64,000 bases of DNA, taken from contig NZ_CP012373.2 of NCBI RefSeq assembly GCF_001305575.3, forward strand, positions 1,240,001-1,304,000, read 5' to 3'. Position numbers and translations under genes: made by a program. This document shows positions 45,783-55,417 of this stretch, one piece after another (the stretch's first letter is position 1; each line of letters begins with the position of its first letter). A model generated the notes under the pieces. The model was not told where the DNA came from. It worked only from the letters and a program-made list of their open reading frames with translations, and ran no database searches. The DNA is from Beggiatoa leptomitoformis (GTDB lineage: Bacteria > Pseudomonadota > Gammaproteobacteria > Beggiatoales > Beggiatoaceae).

Positions 45783-48700
45783 CTAATGATTTTTTTCTAT
45801 ATAGGGATTAATCAGCGTTGTTAGTTTATCTATCTCAAACTCTTTAGCGAGTTGTTGTACATCGTCAGTAAACCATTGTAATTCTGGGTTTATGGCGTGT
45901 AGTTGCTTGGCGTATTCGATAATTTTACGAATACTTCCCATTTTGACAAAACGCATTAATGTTTCAGCTTGTTGGCAGTTAGGATTTGTTGTGGTGTGAT
46001 AAATAGGGGTTTGTAATTCTTCTGTGTAAATCCATTCTATTTTGAAATAGGTTTGTAACATTTTTAATAGGCTTTCAATATTTAATGGCTTGGTCAAAAA
46101 TTCGTTACAACCCGCTTCTAAACTGGCCTGTTTATCTGTTTCAAATACATGTGCAGATAACATGATGATTAGTGTATCTTTAAACACTTCTTGTTGACGC
46201 AGTTTGTGGGTTAACGCGATGCCATCCATCACTGGCATTCGTAAATCGGTAATAATTACTTCAGGTAAAAATTGGATTGCTTGTTTTAAACCATTTTCGC
46301 CATTGTCTGCGGTTTGCACATCAAAACCAAATTCTTTTAGTAGATGGCTCAATACTTGGCGATTTTCTGCAATATCATCTACGACTAAAATTCGCTGTTT
46401 ATTCCCTTGTATTTGCACCAGATGTTGCGGTATTTCCTCTACGATTTTTTCACTACTTGCATCGGTAATTTCAATTAATTCAATATCAAACCAAAAAATT
46501 GATCCTTCTCCTAAAACACTTTCTACGTAAAGCTCCCCATCCATCAGTTCCACCAATTTTTTGCTGATACTCAAGCCTAAACCTGTTCCTTCTATTTGAT
46601 GGCTTAATTCGCCAACCTGTTTAAATGGTTGAAATACAGTTTCATGTTGCTCTGGCGCAATACCAATGCCTGTATCTTCTACTTCAAACCGCGCCCGATT
46701 ATCGCTATAAATTAAACGAAAGCTAACTTGTCCTTGTGCGGTAAATTTTACGGCGTTACTGAGTAAATTTAGTAACACTTGACGTAGCCGTTTTTCATCG
46801 CCATAAACCATTTTAGGTAGAGAGGATAACGGTTGTGTAATGAATTGTAAGCCTTTTTGGCTACTGCGTAAGGTAAATAAATCGGCGATATCTTTAAAAA
46901 ACGGTGGAAAACGAAAATTAGTGTGATGCAGCTCTAATTTTCCTGCTTCAATTTTAGATAAATCTAATACATCATTGATTAGTGTTAATAAATGTTCACC
47001 ACTACGTTGAATACTGGCCAGTTTTTCTTGGTGATTTTTGTTTAAACTTTTATCACGACGCAAAATTTGGGTATATCCCAAAATGCCATTTAACGGTGTG
47101 CGTAATTCGTGGCTCATGTTGGCAAGGAAGATACTTTTATAGCGGTTTGCTGCTTCAGCGGTTTCTTTTGCAAAACTGACTTCTGCGCGCATTTTTTCTG
47201 AAAAACGGAGTGTATCTTGTAATTCTGTTGTTAGTAATTCTGCACGTTTACGCGAAGCAATGGCTTCAGACAGTAAATTAAACATGCTTTTACGGGCTTC
47301 CGCTAGTTCTACAACCCGTTGTTGTAAAATGGATTCTATTTGTTTACGCTCGTTAATATTGGCAAGTAACGTCATATTGACTTGAGCGAGTTCGGCGGTT
47401 CTATCGTTTACTAATTGCTCTACCAATGAAGTGCGTCCTGTCGCAACCAGTAAAAATGCGCCAAGTAGGCTACTAAAAAATAAGCCAACCAGTAACACGC
47501 CCCATGATTGTAATGAAGGGTTATTATGTAACTGTTTTATAGGTAAGGTAAATTGGAGTAGCCATTGTTGTTTAGCTATGTAAATTGGGATTTTAAATAA
47601 AATACTGTCCGTCGTCTTATCTATGGCTTGGTTTGCGTCTTGATTGTTATATAAAACAGATAGTTTTTTGTAGGGTGTAATATTATTTACTTGAATGAAA
47701 AAAGGATTTTCTTTTTGTTGTCTAAGTGCAACACTTAATAATTTATCTAATTGATATTGAACGATAATAAAACTGTGTATGGTATTGTTATGTGTAGCAC
47801 TGCGATAGACGGGTAAAACGATAATGGGGTCGATTGATGAGCTGATTTTATGGAGCGAATCGCCATAATAAATACGTATTTCCCCTTGCATATCATGTGT
47901 ATTTTGCAAAAGTTGTGGCAGGGTTGTGGCTAAATCAAAGCCTAATAATGGGCGATTAACATCGTTTTGCGGTTCAATGGCGTGAATGGGAAAATAAAGC
48001 GTCCGTTCAGTTGCAACGGTAAAATCTGTTGTTATTTGTTCGCTGATTTTGGCAAGTGGTAGAAAACGTTGGTTATCTGTTTCATAACGCGCCCGTTCTG
48101 TTATAGGCAGGTATATGCCCCAAATAATGTTTTTAATAAAAGGCGTTGTTGCCAGTAGTGGTTGTGTAATGGCATGAAATTCGTCGCGCCCCGCCGTTGG
48201 TGTATCACCAAAAAAAACGCTGATAGCACGTAATGTAGTAATTTGCGTATTTAATTCAGTTTGTAAGGTTTTAGCGAGCGATGTCGCATGTTCTTGATGG
48301 GTTTTAATTACTCTATCTTGTTCTATATGGCTAATATAAATATAAGCAATTAATACAATGAGTAGTGTAATGCCCAGTGGTAGTGCTAAAAAAATGCGTC
48401 GTCGTTGCCAAACTGCTTTGGGATTGGCAAAAAAACTAAATAATAGTGGGGTGGCAATCAGTACGCCGATGCTATCGCCAACCCACCAAGTCATCCAATT
48501 AAACAGTGCGTTGTCTAACGATAAAATACCAAAATAATATTGTGTTGTTATGCTAACGTTGGCACTGATTAAGCAGCTAATGGGTGAGGCGAGCAGGAGA
48601 AAAATAATAATTTCTTTTTCTTGTTTTAATGCACAGGGAAAACCGACAAAACGCTGAATTAACCACGCACCAACTAAAGCTTGTAGTGCTGCACCACCAG

Positions 48701-48983
48701 CAATAAATCCTGTGCTTATTAATGAGGTTAGTAGTGTTTGTACACTACTAATATCTAAAAAGTTAGCGATATTGACACTAAACGAGCCTAAGAATATTCC
48801 CATCCATAATCGTGTTCCTAATAGTAAAACACTGGCTAATGCAATTCCTGCAGGTAACCAGATGGCGACTGCATAACTGGGCGGAATAGCAAGCAGTAGC
48901 GATATTTTTCCTGTTAGGAAATAAACAAGTGCAATACCGATAATGTTGTTGGGATAGCGTGATAACGTGGCGAAAAAGTTCAC
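45783..48983 (-). CDS. MASE1-CHASE hybrid histidine kinase with receiver
   Basis: A 1066-aa protein (GTG start). The N-terminus is MASE1-like with about eight helices (IIGIALVYFLTGKISLLLAI, YAVAIWLPAGIALASVLLLG). Next comes a CHASE-type periplasmic sensor (about residues 215-480; LTRF-like part at FGDTPTAGRDEFHAITQPLL), then another membrane helix and a coiled-coil linker. HisKA ([19 protein letters not shown]) and HATPase with DTGIGIAPEQ and GTGLGLSIS are intact. A receiver with RILVVDDIAENRQ and ITDLRMPVMDG follows, then a C-terminal helical extension. It is 41 nt after the REC-kinase gene at 49025, so probably cotranscribed. The ligand is unknown. Confidence 0.93.
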   Translation of the reverse strand: MNFFATLSRYPNNIIGIALVYFLTGKISLLLAIPPSYAVAIWLPAGIALASVLLLGTRLWMGIFLGSFSVNIANFLDISSVQTLLTSLISTGFIAGGAALQALVGAWLIQRFVGFPCALKQEKEIIIFLLLASPISCLISANVSITTQYYFGILSLDNALFNWMTWWVGDSIGVLIATPLLFSFFANPKAVWQRRRIFLALPLGITLLIVLIAYIYISHIEQDRVIKTHQEHATSLAKTLQTELNTQITTLRAISVFFGDTPTAGRDEFHAITQPLLATTPFIKNIIWGIYLPITERARYETDNQRFLPLAKISEQITTDFTVATERTLYFPIHAIEPQNDVNRPLLGFDLATTLPQLLQNTHDMQGEIRIYYGDSLHKISSSIDPIIVLPVYRSATHNNTIHSFIIVQYQLDKLLSVALRQQKENPFFIQVNNITPYKKLSVLYNNQDANQAIDKTTDSILFKIPIYIAKQQWLLQFTLPIKQLHNNPSLQSWGVLLVGLFFSSLLGAFLLVATGRTSLVEQLVNDRTAELAQVNMTLLANINERKQIESILQQRVVELAEARKSMFNLLSEAIASRKRAELLTTELQDTLRFSEKMRAEVSFAKETAEAANRYKSIFLANMSHELRTPLNGILGYTQILRRDKSLNKNHQEKLASIQRSGEHLLTLINDVLDLSKIEAGKLELHHTNFRFPPFFKDIADLFTLRSSQKGLQFITQPLSSLPKMVYGDEKRLRQVLLNLLSNAVKFTAQGQVSFRLIYSDNRARFEVEDTGIGIAPEQHETVFQPFKQVGELSHQIEGTGLGLSISKKLVELMDGELYVESVLGEGSIFWFDIELIEITDASSEKIVEEIPQHLVQIQGNKQRILVVDDIAENRQVLSHLLKEFGFDVQTADNGENGLKQAIQFLPEVIITDLRMPVMDGIALTHKLRQQEVFKDTLIIMLSAHVFETDKQASLEAGCNEFLTKPLNIESLLKMLQTYFKIEWIYTEELQTPIYHTTTNPNCQQAETLMRFVKMGSIRKIIEYAKQLHAINPELQWFTDDVQQLAKEFEIDKLTTLINPYIEKNH

Positions 48984-49024
48984 AGTAGTTACTTTTTAGA
49001 ATTAAGAATGGGGATATAGTGTTT

Positions 49025-50134
49025 TTAATCAAGCGGATAAGCTGGTAATGTAAAATAAAATAAGCTACCTTGCCCTGCTCGACTTTCTATTCCAACTTGT
49101 CCGCCTAATTTTTCTACAATTTGACGCACAATGGATAAGCCCAAACCATAGCCTTCTGCATGGTTTTGCAAACGACTAAAAGGGATAAATAGTTTGCTTT
49201 GTTGTTCTGTGTTAAGACCGTGTCCATTGTCTTTAACCCAAAAACGAATCATTTTATCCGTTTGCTCATCCGCACCGATGGTTAATTCGGGTGGGATTCC
49301 ACCGTATTTTAGAGCGTTACTCAAATAATTACTCCATATTTCTAGTACCCATAGGCTATTACCTTGTGCAATTGGTAGCTCTTGAGGAATATGAATAACG
49401 GCTTTTTTCTTTTTAATTGTGTATTCAAGCCTTTGTTTAATAATAGTATTAATAATTCCAACCATATCTAACGGTTCTAAATTAGGGTTTACTTCATTTC
49501 CTCCTGCTCGAGCAAGTAATAATAAAGATTCAATACATTGATTCATATCCCAACCCACCTGAATCGACCAGCGGATTTTTTCACAACTATTTGTATTTGC
49601 ATGGATTTCTTCAGCAACAATATCTAACACATTAATTAATGAAGAAAGTGGGCCTTTTAGGTTATGGGCAACCATTCTTGAAAAGGCTTCTAAATCTCTA
49701 TTGCGCTCTTCAAGAACAGCGGCTTGTTTTCGTAAAATATTTTGTAGGTGATGTATTTGTAATTGCGTATTGACACGGGCAAGCACTTCCGCATTTTGAA
49801 ATGGTTTTGTGATGTAATCCACCGCACCTAATTCAAACCCCTTTACTTTACTGGCGACATCAGCAATTGCCGTCATAAAAATAATGGGAATATGTCGGGT
49901 TTTTTCTTTTTCTTTTAATGCTTGGCAGGTTTCAAAGCCATTCATGTTTGGCATCATCATATCTAATAAAATTAAATCAGGTTGGATATATTCCGTGCGA
50001 GCAAGCCCTTCGCGTCCATCTCTCGCAACTAAAACTTTCAAGTTTGCTTCTGTCAATAATTTTAATAACAGCCGAACATTGTCTGGCGTATCATCAATCA
50101 CTAAAACCGTCTTTTTTGTGCTTGTTGTGTTCAT
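49025..50134 (-). CDS. Receiver-histidine kinase fusion
   Basis: A 369-aa protein: an N-terminal receiver (VLVIDDTPDNVRLLLKLL, LLDMMMPNMNGFE, DYITKPF), a coiled coil with HNLKGPLSSLINVL as the His box, and a HATPase with WVKDNGHGLNT and EGYGLGLSIVRQIVEKLGG. Such REC-HK proteins receive phosphate on the receiver to tune the kinase. The ATG at 50134 is used; a GTG four codons earlier is also possible. It is the first gene of the two-kinase minus-strand operon with 45783-48983. Its output regulator is not in the window. Confidence 0.92.
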   Translation of the reverse strand: MNTTSTKKTVLVIDDTPDNVRLLLKLLTEANLKVLVARDGREGLARTEYIQPDLILLDMMMPNMNGFETCQALKEKEKTRHIPIIFMTAIADVASKVKGFELGAVDYITKPFQNAEVLARVNTQLQIHHLQNILRKQAAVLEERNRDLEAFSRMVAHNLKGPLSSLINVLDIVAEEIHANTNSCEKIRWSIQVGWDMNQCIESLLLLARAGGNEVNPNLEPLDMVGIINTIIKQRLEYTIKKKKAVIHIPQELPIAQGNSLWVLEIWSNYLSNALKYGGIPPELTIGADEQTDKMIRFWVKDNGHGLNTEQQSKLFIPFSRLQNHAEGYGLGLSIVRQIVEKLGGQVGIESRAGQGSLFYFTLPAYPLD

Positions 50135-50298
50135 ATATAAAGGCACTCGATGAGAGGACGTGAACAGATAATAGGGTTTAGTCCTTAGAGTTGTTCAGGA
50201 ACTAATCTTACTTGGCTCAAAGTGATCTGGTTATTAATGGGTATAAAATAATGTATATACAATAACCTGATGAAAAATCCCTTAAGGAGGAAAAAATA

Positions 50299-51222
50299 AT
50301 GTTTTATTTATTAAAATATTTTTCTATAAGTTTGTTTATTCTAGTTTTTCAGACTGAAGTATATGCCGATTTTACCGTGACTGAAATTGCAAAAGGTCTT
50401 TATGTGCATTATGGCTTACAAGCAGAAACCAGCGTTGCTAACAAAGGCGACATTGCTAATATTGGCTTTATCGTGGGAAAGAAATGCGTTGCTGTTATTG
50501 ATACAGGTGGTTCATTGACCGTTGGTAATGCATTGCGCCACACGATTCAACAGACAACAACTATACCCATTTGCTATGTTATTAATACACATATTCATCC
50601 TGACCATATTTTTGGTAATCGGGCATTCTTAGCAGATAAACCCGTCTATCTTGCTCATGTTCATTTCCCGCGTGCGCTAGCCAGTCGTGCAACCAATTAT
50701 CTAACCGCTTTTTCACTATTATTAGCTGAATCGTTGGCAGAAAACATCCTTGTTTACCCTGATAAAACCGTTGATGATGCTTTAGAACTGGATTTAGGCG
50801 AGCGGATTATTCGTTTACAAACCTATCCAACCGCACATACAGATAATGATTTGAGCGTGTACGATGTTAATACAGATACCTTATGGCTTGCAGATTTACT
50901 ATTTGTTGAGCGTATTCCCGTTATAGACGGTAGTTTGCTTGGATGGGTAAGCGTGTTAGAAAAATTGCAACAGCAGAACTTTAAACATGTGATTGCAGGA
51001 CATGGTGAGATTAAACAAATAGATTGGCATCCAGCGATGGCAACAGAATTGCGTTATTTAACGACAATACGGGATGAAGTGCGGGAATATATCAAACAAA
51101 TGAAGCCAATAGAAGATGCTGTTGCGCAAGTAGGACATACAGAACAGGCGCGTTGGTTACTGTTTGATGATTATCATAAACGCAATGTAACGGCAGCATT
51201 TGCAGAATTAGAATGGGAGTGA
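50299..51222 (+). CDS. Secreted MBL-fold metallohydrolase, SoxH/quinoprotein-relay type 2
   Basis: A 307-aa protein with a signal peptide (SISLFILVFQTEVYA). Zn ligands of the MBL fold: NTHIHPDHIFG (HxHxDH), PTAHTDNDLSVYD, the Asp in LWLADLLFVERI and VIAGHGE. The length and the spacing around DLLFVERIPVIDGSLLGW match the SoxH-like quinoprotein relay system zinc metallohydrolase 2 family, found with sox or PQQ-dependent genes. AAGGAGG lies 9 nt before the ATG. The substrate is unknown. It is monocistronic; a bidirectional terminator lies just behind it. Confidence 0.88.
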   Translation: MFYLLKYFSISLFILVFQTEVYADFTVTEIAKGLYVHYGLQAETSVANKGDIANIGFIVGKKCVAVIDTGGSLTVGNALRHTIQQTTTIPICYVINTHIHPDHIFGNRAFLADKPVYLAHVHFPRALASRATNYLTAFSLLLAESLAENILVYPDKTVDDALELDLGERIIRLQTYPTAHTDNDLSVYDVNTDTLWLADLLFVERIPVIDGSLLGWVSVLEKLQQQNFKHVIAGHGEIKQIDWHPAMATELRYLTTIRDEVREYIKQMKPIEDAVAQVGHTEQARWLLFDDYHKRNVTAAFAELEWE

Positions 51223-51228
51223 TAAAAA

Positions 51229-51270
51229 ACGGATAACACTGCTTGATGTAGTGGTATCCGTGCTATTTTT
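51229..51270. terminator. Bidirectional terminator, copy of the dispersed hairpin family
   Basis: Arms ACGGATAACACT (51229-51240) and AGTGGTATCCGT (51250-51261) pair with one mismatch. A T run follows on the plus strand, and an A run on the other side becomes T on the minus strand. It separates convergent genes ending at 51222 and 51281. Confidence 0.85.
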
Positions 51271-51280
51271 GCGGCTTGAA

Positions 51281-52132
51281 TTAGGTCACTAAACCCAAAT
51301 TATTGGCAATGCGTAAGGTTAAATCGGATTGATTTAATGCATAAAAATGTAATCCAGAGACACCGTTATTTATCAACTGCTGACATAAATGTGTGACAAC
51401 ATCCACGCCAAAGGCTTGTAGTGCCGTTTTATCTTCGTGCATAGGCTCTAAACGTTTACGCAACCAGCGTGGGATTTCTGCCCCGCAAATATCAGAAAAA
51501 CGTGAGAGTTGCTCATAATTGCTAATAGGCATAATGCCTGGAATAATAGGTATATCAATCCCTTGCTTTTGACATGCGTCAACAAAGTATAAATAGGCAT
51601 CAACATTGTAAAAATATTGGGTAATTGCACTATTTGCCCCTGCCCGCACTTTTTGTGCAAAATAATTTAAATCCGCTTGTGGGGTTTTAGATTGGGGGTG
51701 AACTTCGGGATAAGCAGCGACTTCAATGTGAAAATAATCGCCTGTTTCTGCACGAATAAATTCAACTAATTCATTTGCATAATTAAAATCTCCCAAACGC
51801 CCTGCCCAACCTGATGGTTGGTCACCACGTAACGCAACAATCCGATTGATATTTTTTGCCTGATACGCTTGTAAAAGCTGGCGAATATTATCGCGGGTAC
51901 TGCCAATGCAAGATAAATGTGGAGCGGCAGGAATATTTGATTGTATTTGAATATCTACAACCGTCTCATAGGTTTTTTCTTGGGTTGAACCGCCTGCACC
52001 AAATGTTACTGAATAATAAGCAGGGTTTAATGCTTTTAATCGTTCTTGTACTTGTCGTAATTTAATAATCCCATCTTCAGTTCTTGGGGGGAAAAACTCA
52101 CAACTTACGGTCAATGTATTAATGGCAGTCAT
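51281..52132 (-). CDS. metF: 5,10-methylenetetrahydrofolate reductase
   Basis: A 283-aa protein of the usual length. The start VSCEFFPPRTEDGIIKLRQV, then YYSVTFGAGGSTQEKTYETV and AAYPEVHPQSKT, are typical MetF signatures. It reduces methylene-THF to methyl-THF with NADH and FAD for methionine synthesis. No other methionine gene adjoins. The 3' end meets the hairpin at 51229-51270. Confidence 0.97.
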   Translation of the reverse strand: MTAINTLTVSCEFFPPRTEDGIIKLRQVQERLKALNPAYYSVTFGAGGSTQEKTYETVVDIQIQSNIPAAPHLSCIGSTRDNIRQLLQAYQAKNINRIVALRGDQPSGWAGRLGDFNYANELVEFIRAETGDYFHIEVAAYPEVHPQSKTPQADLNYFAQKVRAGANSAITQYFYNVDAYLYFVDACQKQGIDIPIIPGIMPISNYEQLSRFSDICGAEIPRWLRKRLEPMHEDKTALQAFGVDVVTHLCQQLINNGVSGLHFYALNQSDLTLRIANNLGLVT

Positions 52133-52263
52133 TATGCGAAACCAATCCTTGAATGCTATGTATTAAAGTGTCAAATCAAACCACAGAATAGTTAAAATGT
52201 AAAAACCTGAGCGTAGGTTGTCAATTTACCAGTTTTTTTGCAAAAGTATAAAAAAGACCAACA

Positions 52264-52300
52264 GCGGATAACACCGTTTGGCGCGATGATATCCATGCTA
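52264..52300. repeat. Diverged copy of the dispersed hairpin family
   Basis: GCGGATAACACCGTTTGGCG followed by CGATGATATCCATGC. The left arm matches the ACGGATAACACC family; the right arm is diverged. It lies between the start of metF and the 3' end of the AAA+ ATPase gene. Confidence 0.55.
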
Positions 52301-52354
52301 CTTTTGTAAAGGGTCTAGTTTAACGGCTGAAGTTTAGCGAATTGATGACCTGTT

Positions 52355-54148
52355 TTAGGCTTGAATGACATCGCGCCCATCTTTTAAGGCTTCTGTCCAG
52401 TTATTGATTAAACTCGCACATTTACGTAAATGTTTACCATAGTTTTCACTCCAATCTTCTAAGCCTTGCATTAAGCTGTCATTAGATGGGTCGCCCACCA
52501 TGAGGCGTACTTTGGTTAATACTTGTTGTAAAAGGACGATATCTAAGGCATCCCACACGCTATACATGTCTAGCAACTGTAAACTTTCGCTACAACGTTT
52601 TAAAGATTCTGCTGCACGCATGGAGAACATTGCATTTTTATACTTTAGTAACGCATCCAACTCCTCAATGGCCATGATTTGCTTTTCTTCTAGCTCCAAT
52701 TTAGAACGTTCTAGGGTAATACGTGGTTCTAGCGTGAGTTCAATAATCGAGGCACGGTCTAACACGCGCGGTGATAATGACAGGGTTGTATGGTCGTTAT
52801 TAATGGTTGCGACAAAACGCAGGGCGGGGCTGATAAAAACTTTACTAGAGTTACTGTCAACACCCCGAATTTTCTTTCCACCTAAATCCAATGTACGTAA
52901 TTTTTCTTGGTCTTCTGGGTATTGCGAGCGAACTAAAATATCCGAGAACCAATATTCGGGTTGGCTAAGATTGAATTCTTCAAAAATAATAAGATAGGTA
53001 TGACGTAAATTTTTTCGCCATGCGGCTTCTGCTTTAAAAAGAAAGCGGGTGAATTCTGTGGGTTCAAATTCATTACTAACAGGGTTTACATAGCCTAATA
53101 AATCCTCGCGCCCACGCCACGTTGAACCCACAGGAACAATGAGTTTACGTTCTGGATCATCGATAAGCTCCATTGCTAAGGTACTTTTCCCAACCCCCGG
53201 GTGTCCTGTCAAGATTAAAATATTCTTTGTTAAAGAAACCGCCATCACCGCATCAAGCACTTCTTTCCCATAAACTGTTTTAACTTTTTCTTTGACTAGG
53301 TCTTTTTCAATTAAATGATAGGCAACAAAATCAACCTTTCTTGCGATTGGCATGATGTTACTTGCTTTTTTAACTTCTATTCCTTTCAATTGCTCTTCAA
53401 AAGGGTTTTTAGAAGGATTACTACTAACAATAAGTGGGCTAGCAACAGGCGGGGTTGGTAAGAAGGTTTTACTGCTGTAGGTAATATTATGGCGTTCTGC
53501 GGTTTCACGTGCGACTTCAAACCATTCAGATAGTTGAGAGTGAAACTGTTCAAAACGGGTTGCATCTTCCGCCTCGTGCCAATTTGGGTTCGCCATGTTG
53601 GCTTTTTCTGCGGCTTTTTCGAACATGTTTTCTACAGCAACTCGATTAACTTCTTTTAAATATACGCCCCCCATGATACTTCTATAATAAACTGTTAAAT
53701 CATAAGGTTGTTGAAAACGTACCCAACCATCGGTATAGGGTTCTATTTTCCATATTGTTTTAAATTCGTTGATTTTTTGCTGAGAAACTGTCCGCACCCG
53801 ATAAGCCCCAAAAACATAATCTTTTGGGCGAGTATTGATTTCACTAATTCCACGCGGTTCTTGAAAGCGTTTTCCCCAAAATAGCAAAATTTGATCGTTT
53901 AATGCTTCAGGATGAGGTTCTAGTAGCCAGCCAATTCCTAAATCATCTACCAAACAATAGGGAGTTGCTTCTTCGAAAACATGAATATGGTAACAACGCG
54001 GGTCTCCTTGCTGACAATAGTCCGTTCTAAATTGTTGTTTTGCAGAACAATTCCATGTTTCTGCATTTTTACATATACTACCATCCCACCCTTTACGATG
54101 AGAGTTGATAGTACACCCTAAAGCACTGCCGGGACTGATATAACTCAT
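52355..54148 (-). CDS. MoxR/McrB-type AAA+ ATPase with Cys-rich N-terminal domain
   Basis: About 597 aa from ATG 54148 (AGGA 12 nt upstream; a TTG at 54172 is possible). The N-terminal ~70 residues have six Cys (12, 26, 34, 45, 52, 65) with the motif INSHRKGWDGSIC, which I do not recognise. A linker with FGAYRV and IEPYTDGWVRF follows. The AAA+ domain has Walker A TGHPGVGKST (about residue 315), Walker B LIIFEEFNLSQPEYW (about 388), sensor 1 FVATINNDHT and an arginine finger in LSPRVLDRASIIEL. The look is MoxR/McrB-like. No McrC, VWA or nuclease gene stands beside it, and it is flanked by metF and an SCP2 gene. It may bind nucleic acid or remodel a complex; the function is open. Confidence 0.8.
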   Translation of the reverse strand: MSYISPGSALGCTINSHRKGWDGSICKNAETWNCSAKQQFRTDYCQQGDPRCYHIHVFEEATPYCLVDDLGIGWLLEPHPEALNDQILLFWGKRFQEPRGISEINTRPKDYVFGAYRVRTVSQQKINEFKTIWKIEPYTDGWVRFQQPYDLTVYYRSIMGGVYLKEVNRVAVENMFEKAAEKANMANPNWHEAEDATRFEQFHSQLSEWFEVARETAERHNITYSSKTFLPTPPVASPLIVSSNPSKNPFEEQLKGIEVKKASNIMPIARKVDFVAYHLIEKDLVKEKVKTVYGKEVLDAVMAVSLTKNILILTGHPGVGKSTLAMELIDDPERKLIVPVGSTWRGREDLLGYVNPVSNEFEPTEFTRFLFKAEAAWRKNLRHTYLIIFEEFNLSQPEYWFSDILVRSQYPEDQEKLRTLDLGGKKIRGVDSNSSKVFISPALRFVATINNDHTTLSLSPRVLDRASIIELTLEPRITLERSKLELEEKQIMAIEELDALLKYKNAMFSMRAAESLKRCSESLQLLDMYSVWDALDIVLLQQVLTKVRLMVGDPSNDSLMQGLEDWSENYGKHLRKCASLINNWTEALKDGRDVIQA

Positions 54149-54878
54149 AAAGCACAATTGTCCTATGAACAAAATAATTATTAAAACATCTAAATAATGA
54201 CTCTATTTTTACGTTGTTGTGAGGCGCGTGAATCAATTTAGATAGGTTATTACATATATATGGTAACGTCTTTACTGCTTATGCCATCATGAGGCTAAGT
54301 GTACTCCTTCACCTCTAAAATATTTAGTTAAACAGGGTTAAACATTTTAACTATTTGTTTATTAACAGTGTGTTAGCAACATAGCAGAGATATGGTTCAA
54401 TGTACCAATTATGCGCCTGTTGCTCACAAGAGAACAAAGATGAAGGGATGCAGACCAAATATCAATGTTATACGGTTAGGTCATGATTCTAAGTTGGAAA
54501 GCTAAAAAACCGACTTTTTCTGTCGTGTATATATTGAAATGCTTGCTAAAGAAAATCAACACAACGGCTATAATCACGCAGTTTCTTATGCAAAAGTGTT
54601 ATTGTGGGTATTAATAAGAAAATGCTAATATTATCTACCCTAAGAGATTTAATAGTCTTTCACGGATTTAAAAGCTTTTTATCTTGACTAAAGTGACTAA
54701 GTAAGCTGATTTTGGGGTGAAATAACAGACTCACAAGCCTTTTGTTAGCTTACCAAAAAATCGGACAATACAGGGTGAAAATTTTTTAATTGGGTTATCG
54801 CTATATCATTATATAACATAATACTTCACCTCAATTTTAATGGTTTAATAACAATAAACATATTCTGGGAGAATAAAA
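54149..54878. other. Intergenic region
   Basis: About 730 AT-rich bases between the divergent AAA+ and SCP2 genes. Several short frames exist, none with a ribosome site or recognisable product. No strong hairpin was seen. A promoter for the SCP2 gene should lie near its 3' end. Confidence 0.45.
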
Positions 54879-55280
54879 ATGGCTGGACTATTTACAAGTG
54901 TGTGGATGCAGGCTTATATGGCAGAATGGAATAAAGAACCCGATTTATCCGACGCACTGGCAAAAATTAATTTTAGCTCAACAATTGCCTACGGTTTTCC
55001 TGAACAAGAAAAACCCATCGGGGTTATCGTCGTTAAAGAGGGTAAAGTTGTCTCGGCTGATGTTTATAAAGATGAATCACTGAATTGGGATTTACGGGCA
55101 ACTGAAGAAAGCTGGCAAAAATGGATGGATAAAGGCATTGGAATGACGGGGTTAAGCATGGCATATCTGGGGGGGAAATTAAAATTTAAAATCGGTGACT
55201 ATACCGCAATGATTAAAGACCCTCGAATGGCAGGTCCTTTTATTAAGAGCTTTAGCGTGATGGGACGGGTAAAAATCTAA
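54879..55280 (+). CDS. SCP2 sterol-binding-like domain protein
   Basis: A 133-aa protein. The C-terminal half (NWDLRATEESWQKWMDKG, GLSMAYLGGKLKFKIGDYTA) is the SCP2 sterol-carrier fold of UbiJ- or ubiquinone-pathway-type lipid-binding proteins. GGGAGAA precedes the ATG. It may bind an isoprenoid quinone or acyl lipid; the partner is unknown. No ubi gene adjoins; the RND genes follow after 137 nt. Confidence 0.82.
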   Translation: MAGLFTSVWMQAYMAEWNKEPDLSDALAKINFSSTIAYGFPEQEKPIGVIVVKEGKVVSADVYKDESLNWDLRATEESWQKWMDKGIGMTGLSMAYLGGKLKFKIGDYTAMIKDPRMAGPFIKSFSVMGRVKI

Positions 55281-55417
55281 TATAACGGTATATTTATACC
55301 CATTTTCACCCGTATTCGTCAAAAAACAGCGATAATTTGCACGCCTCAAGTCCATAACAGGAGATGTGTATCTATTGCTGTAACAAGCATTACCGCAAAA
55401 GGGGCAATACATTCAGC

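Noticed and set aside
52500-52997. A 165-codon plus-strand frame opposite the AAA+ gene
   Set aside because: It lies opposite the conserved ATPase motifs and has no ribosome site; Ser-rich shadow.
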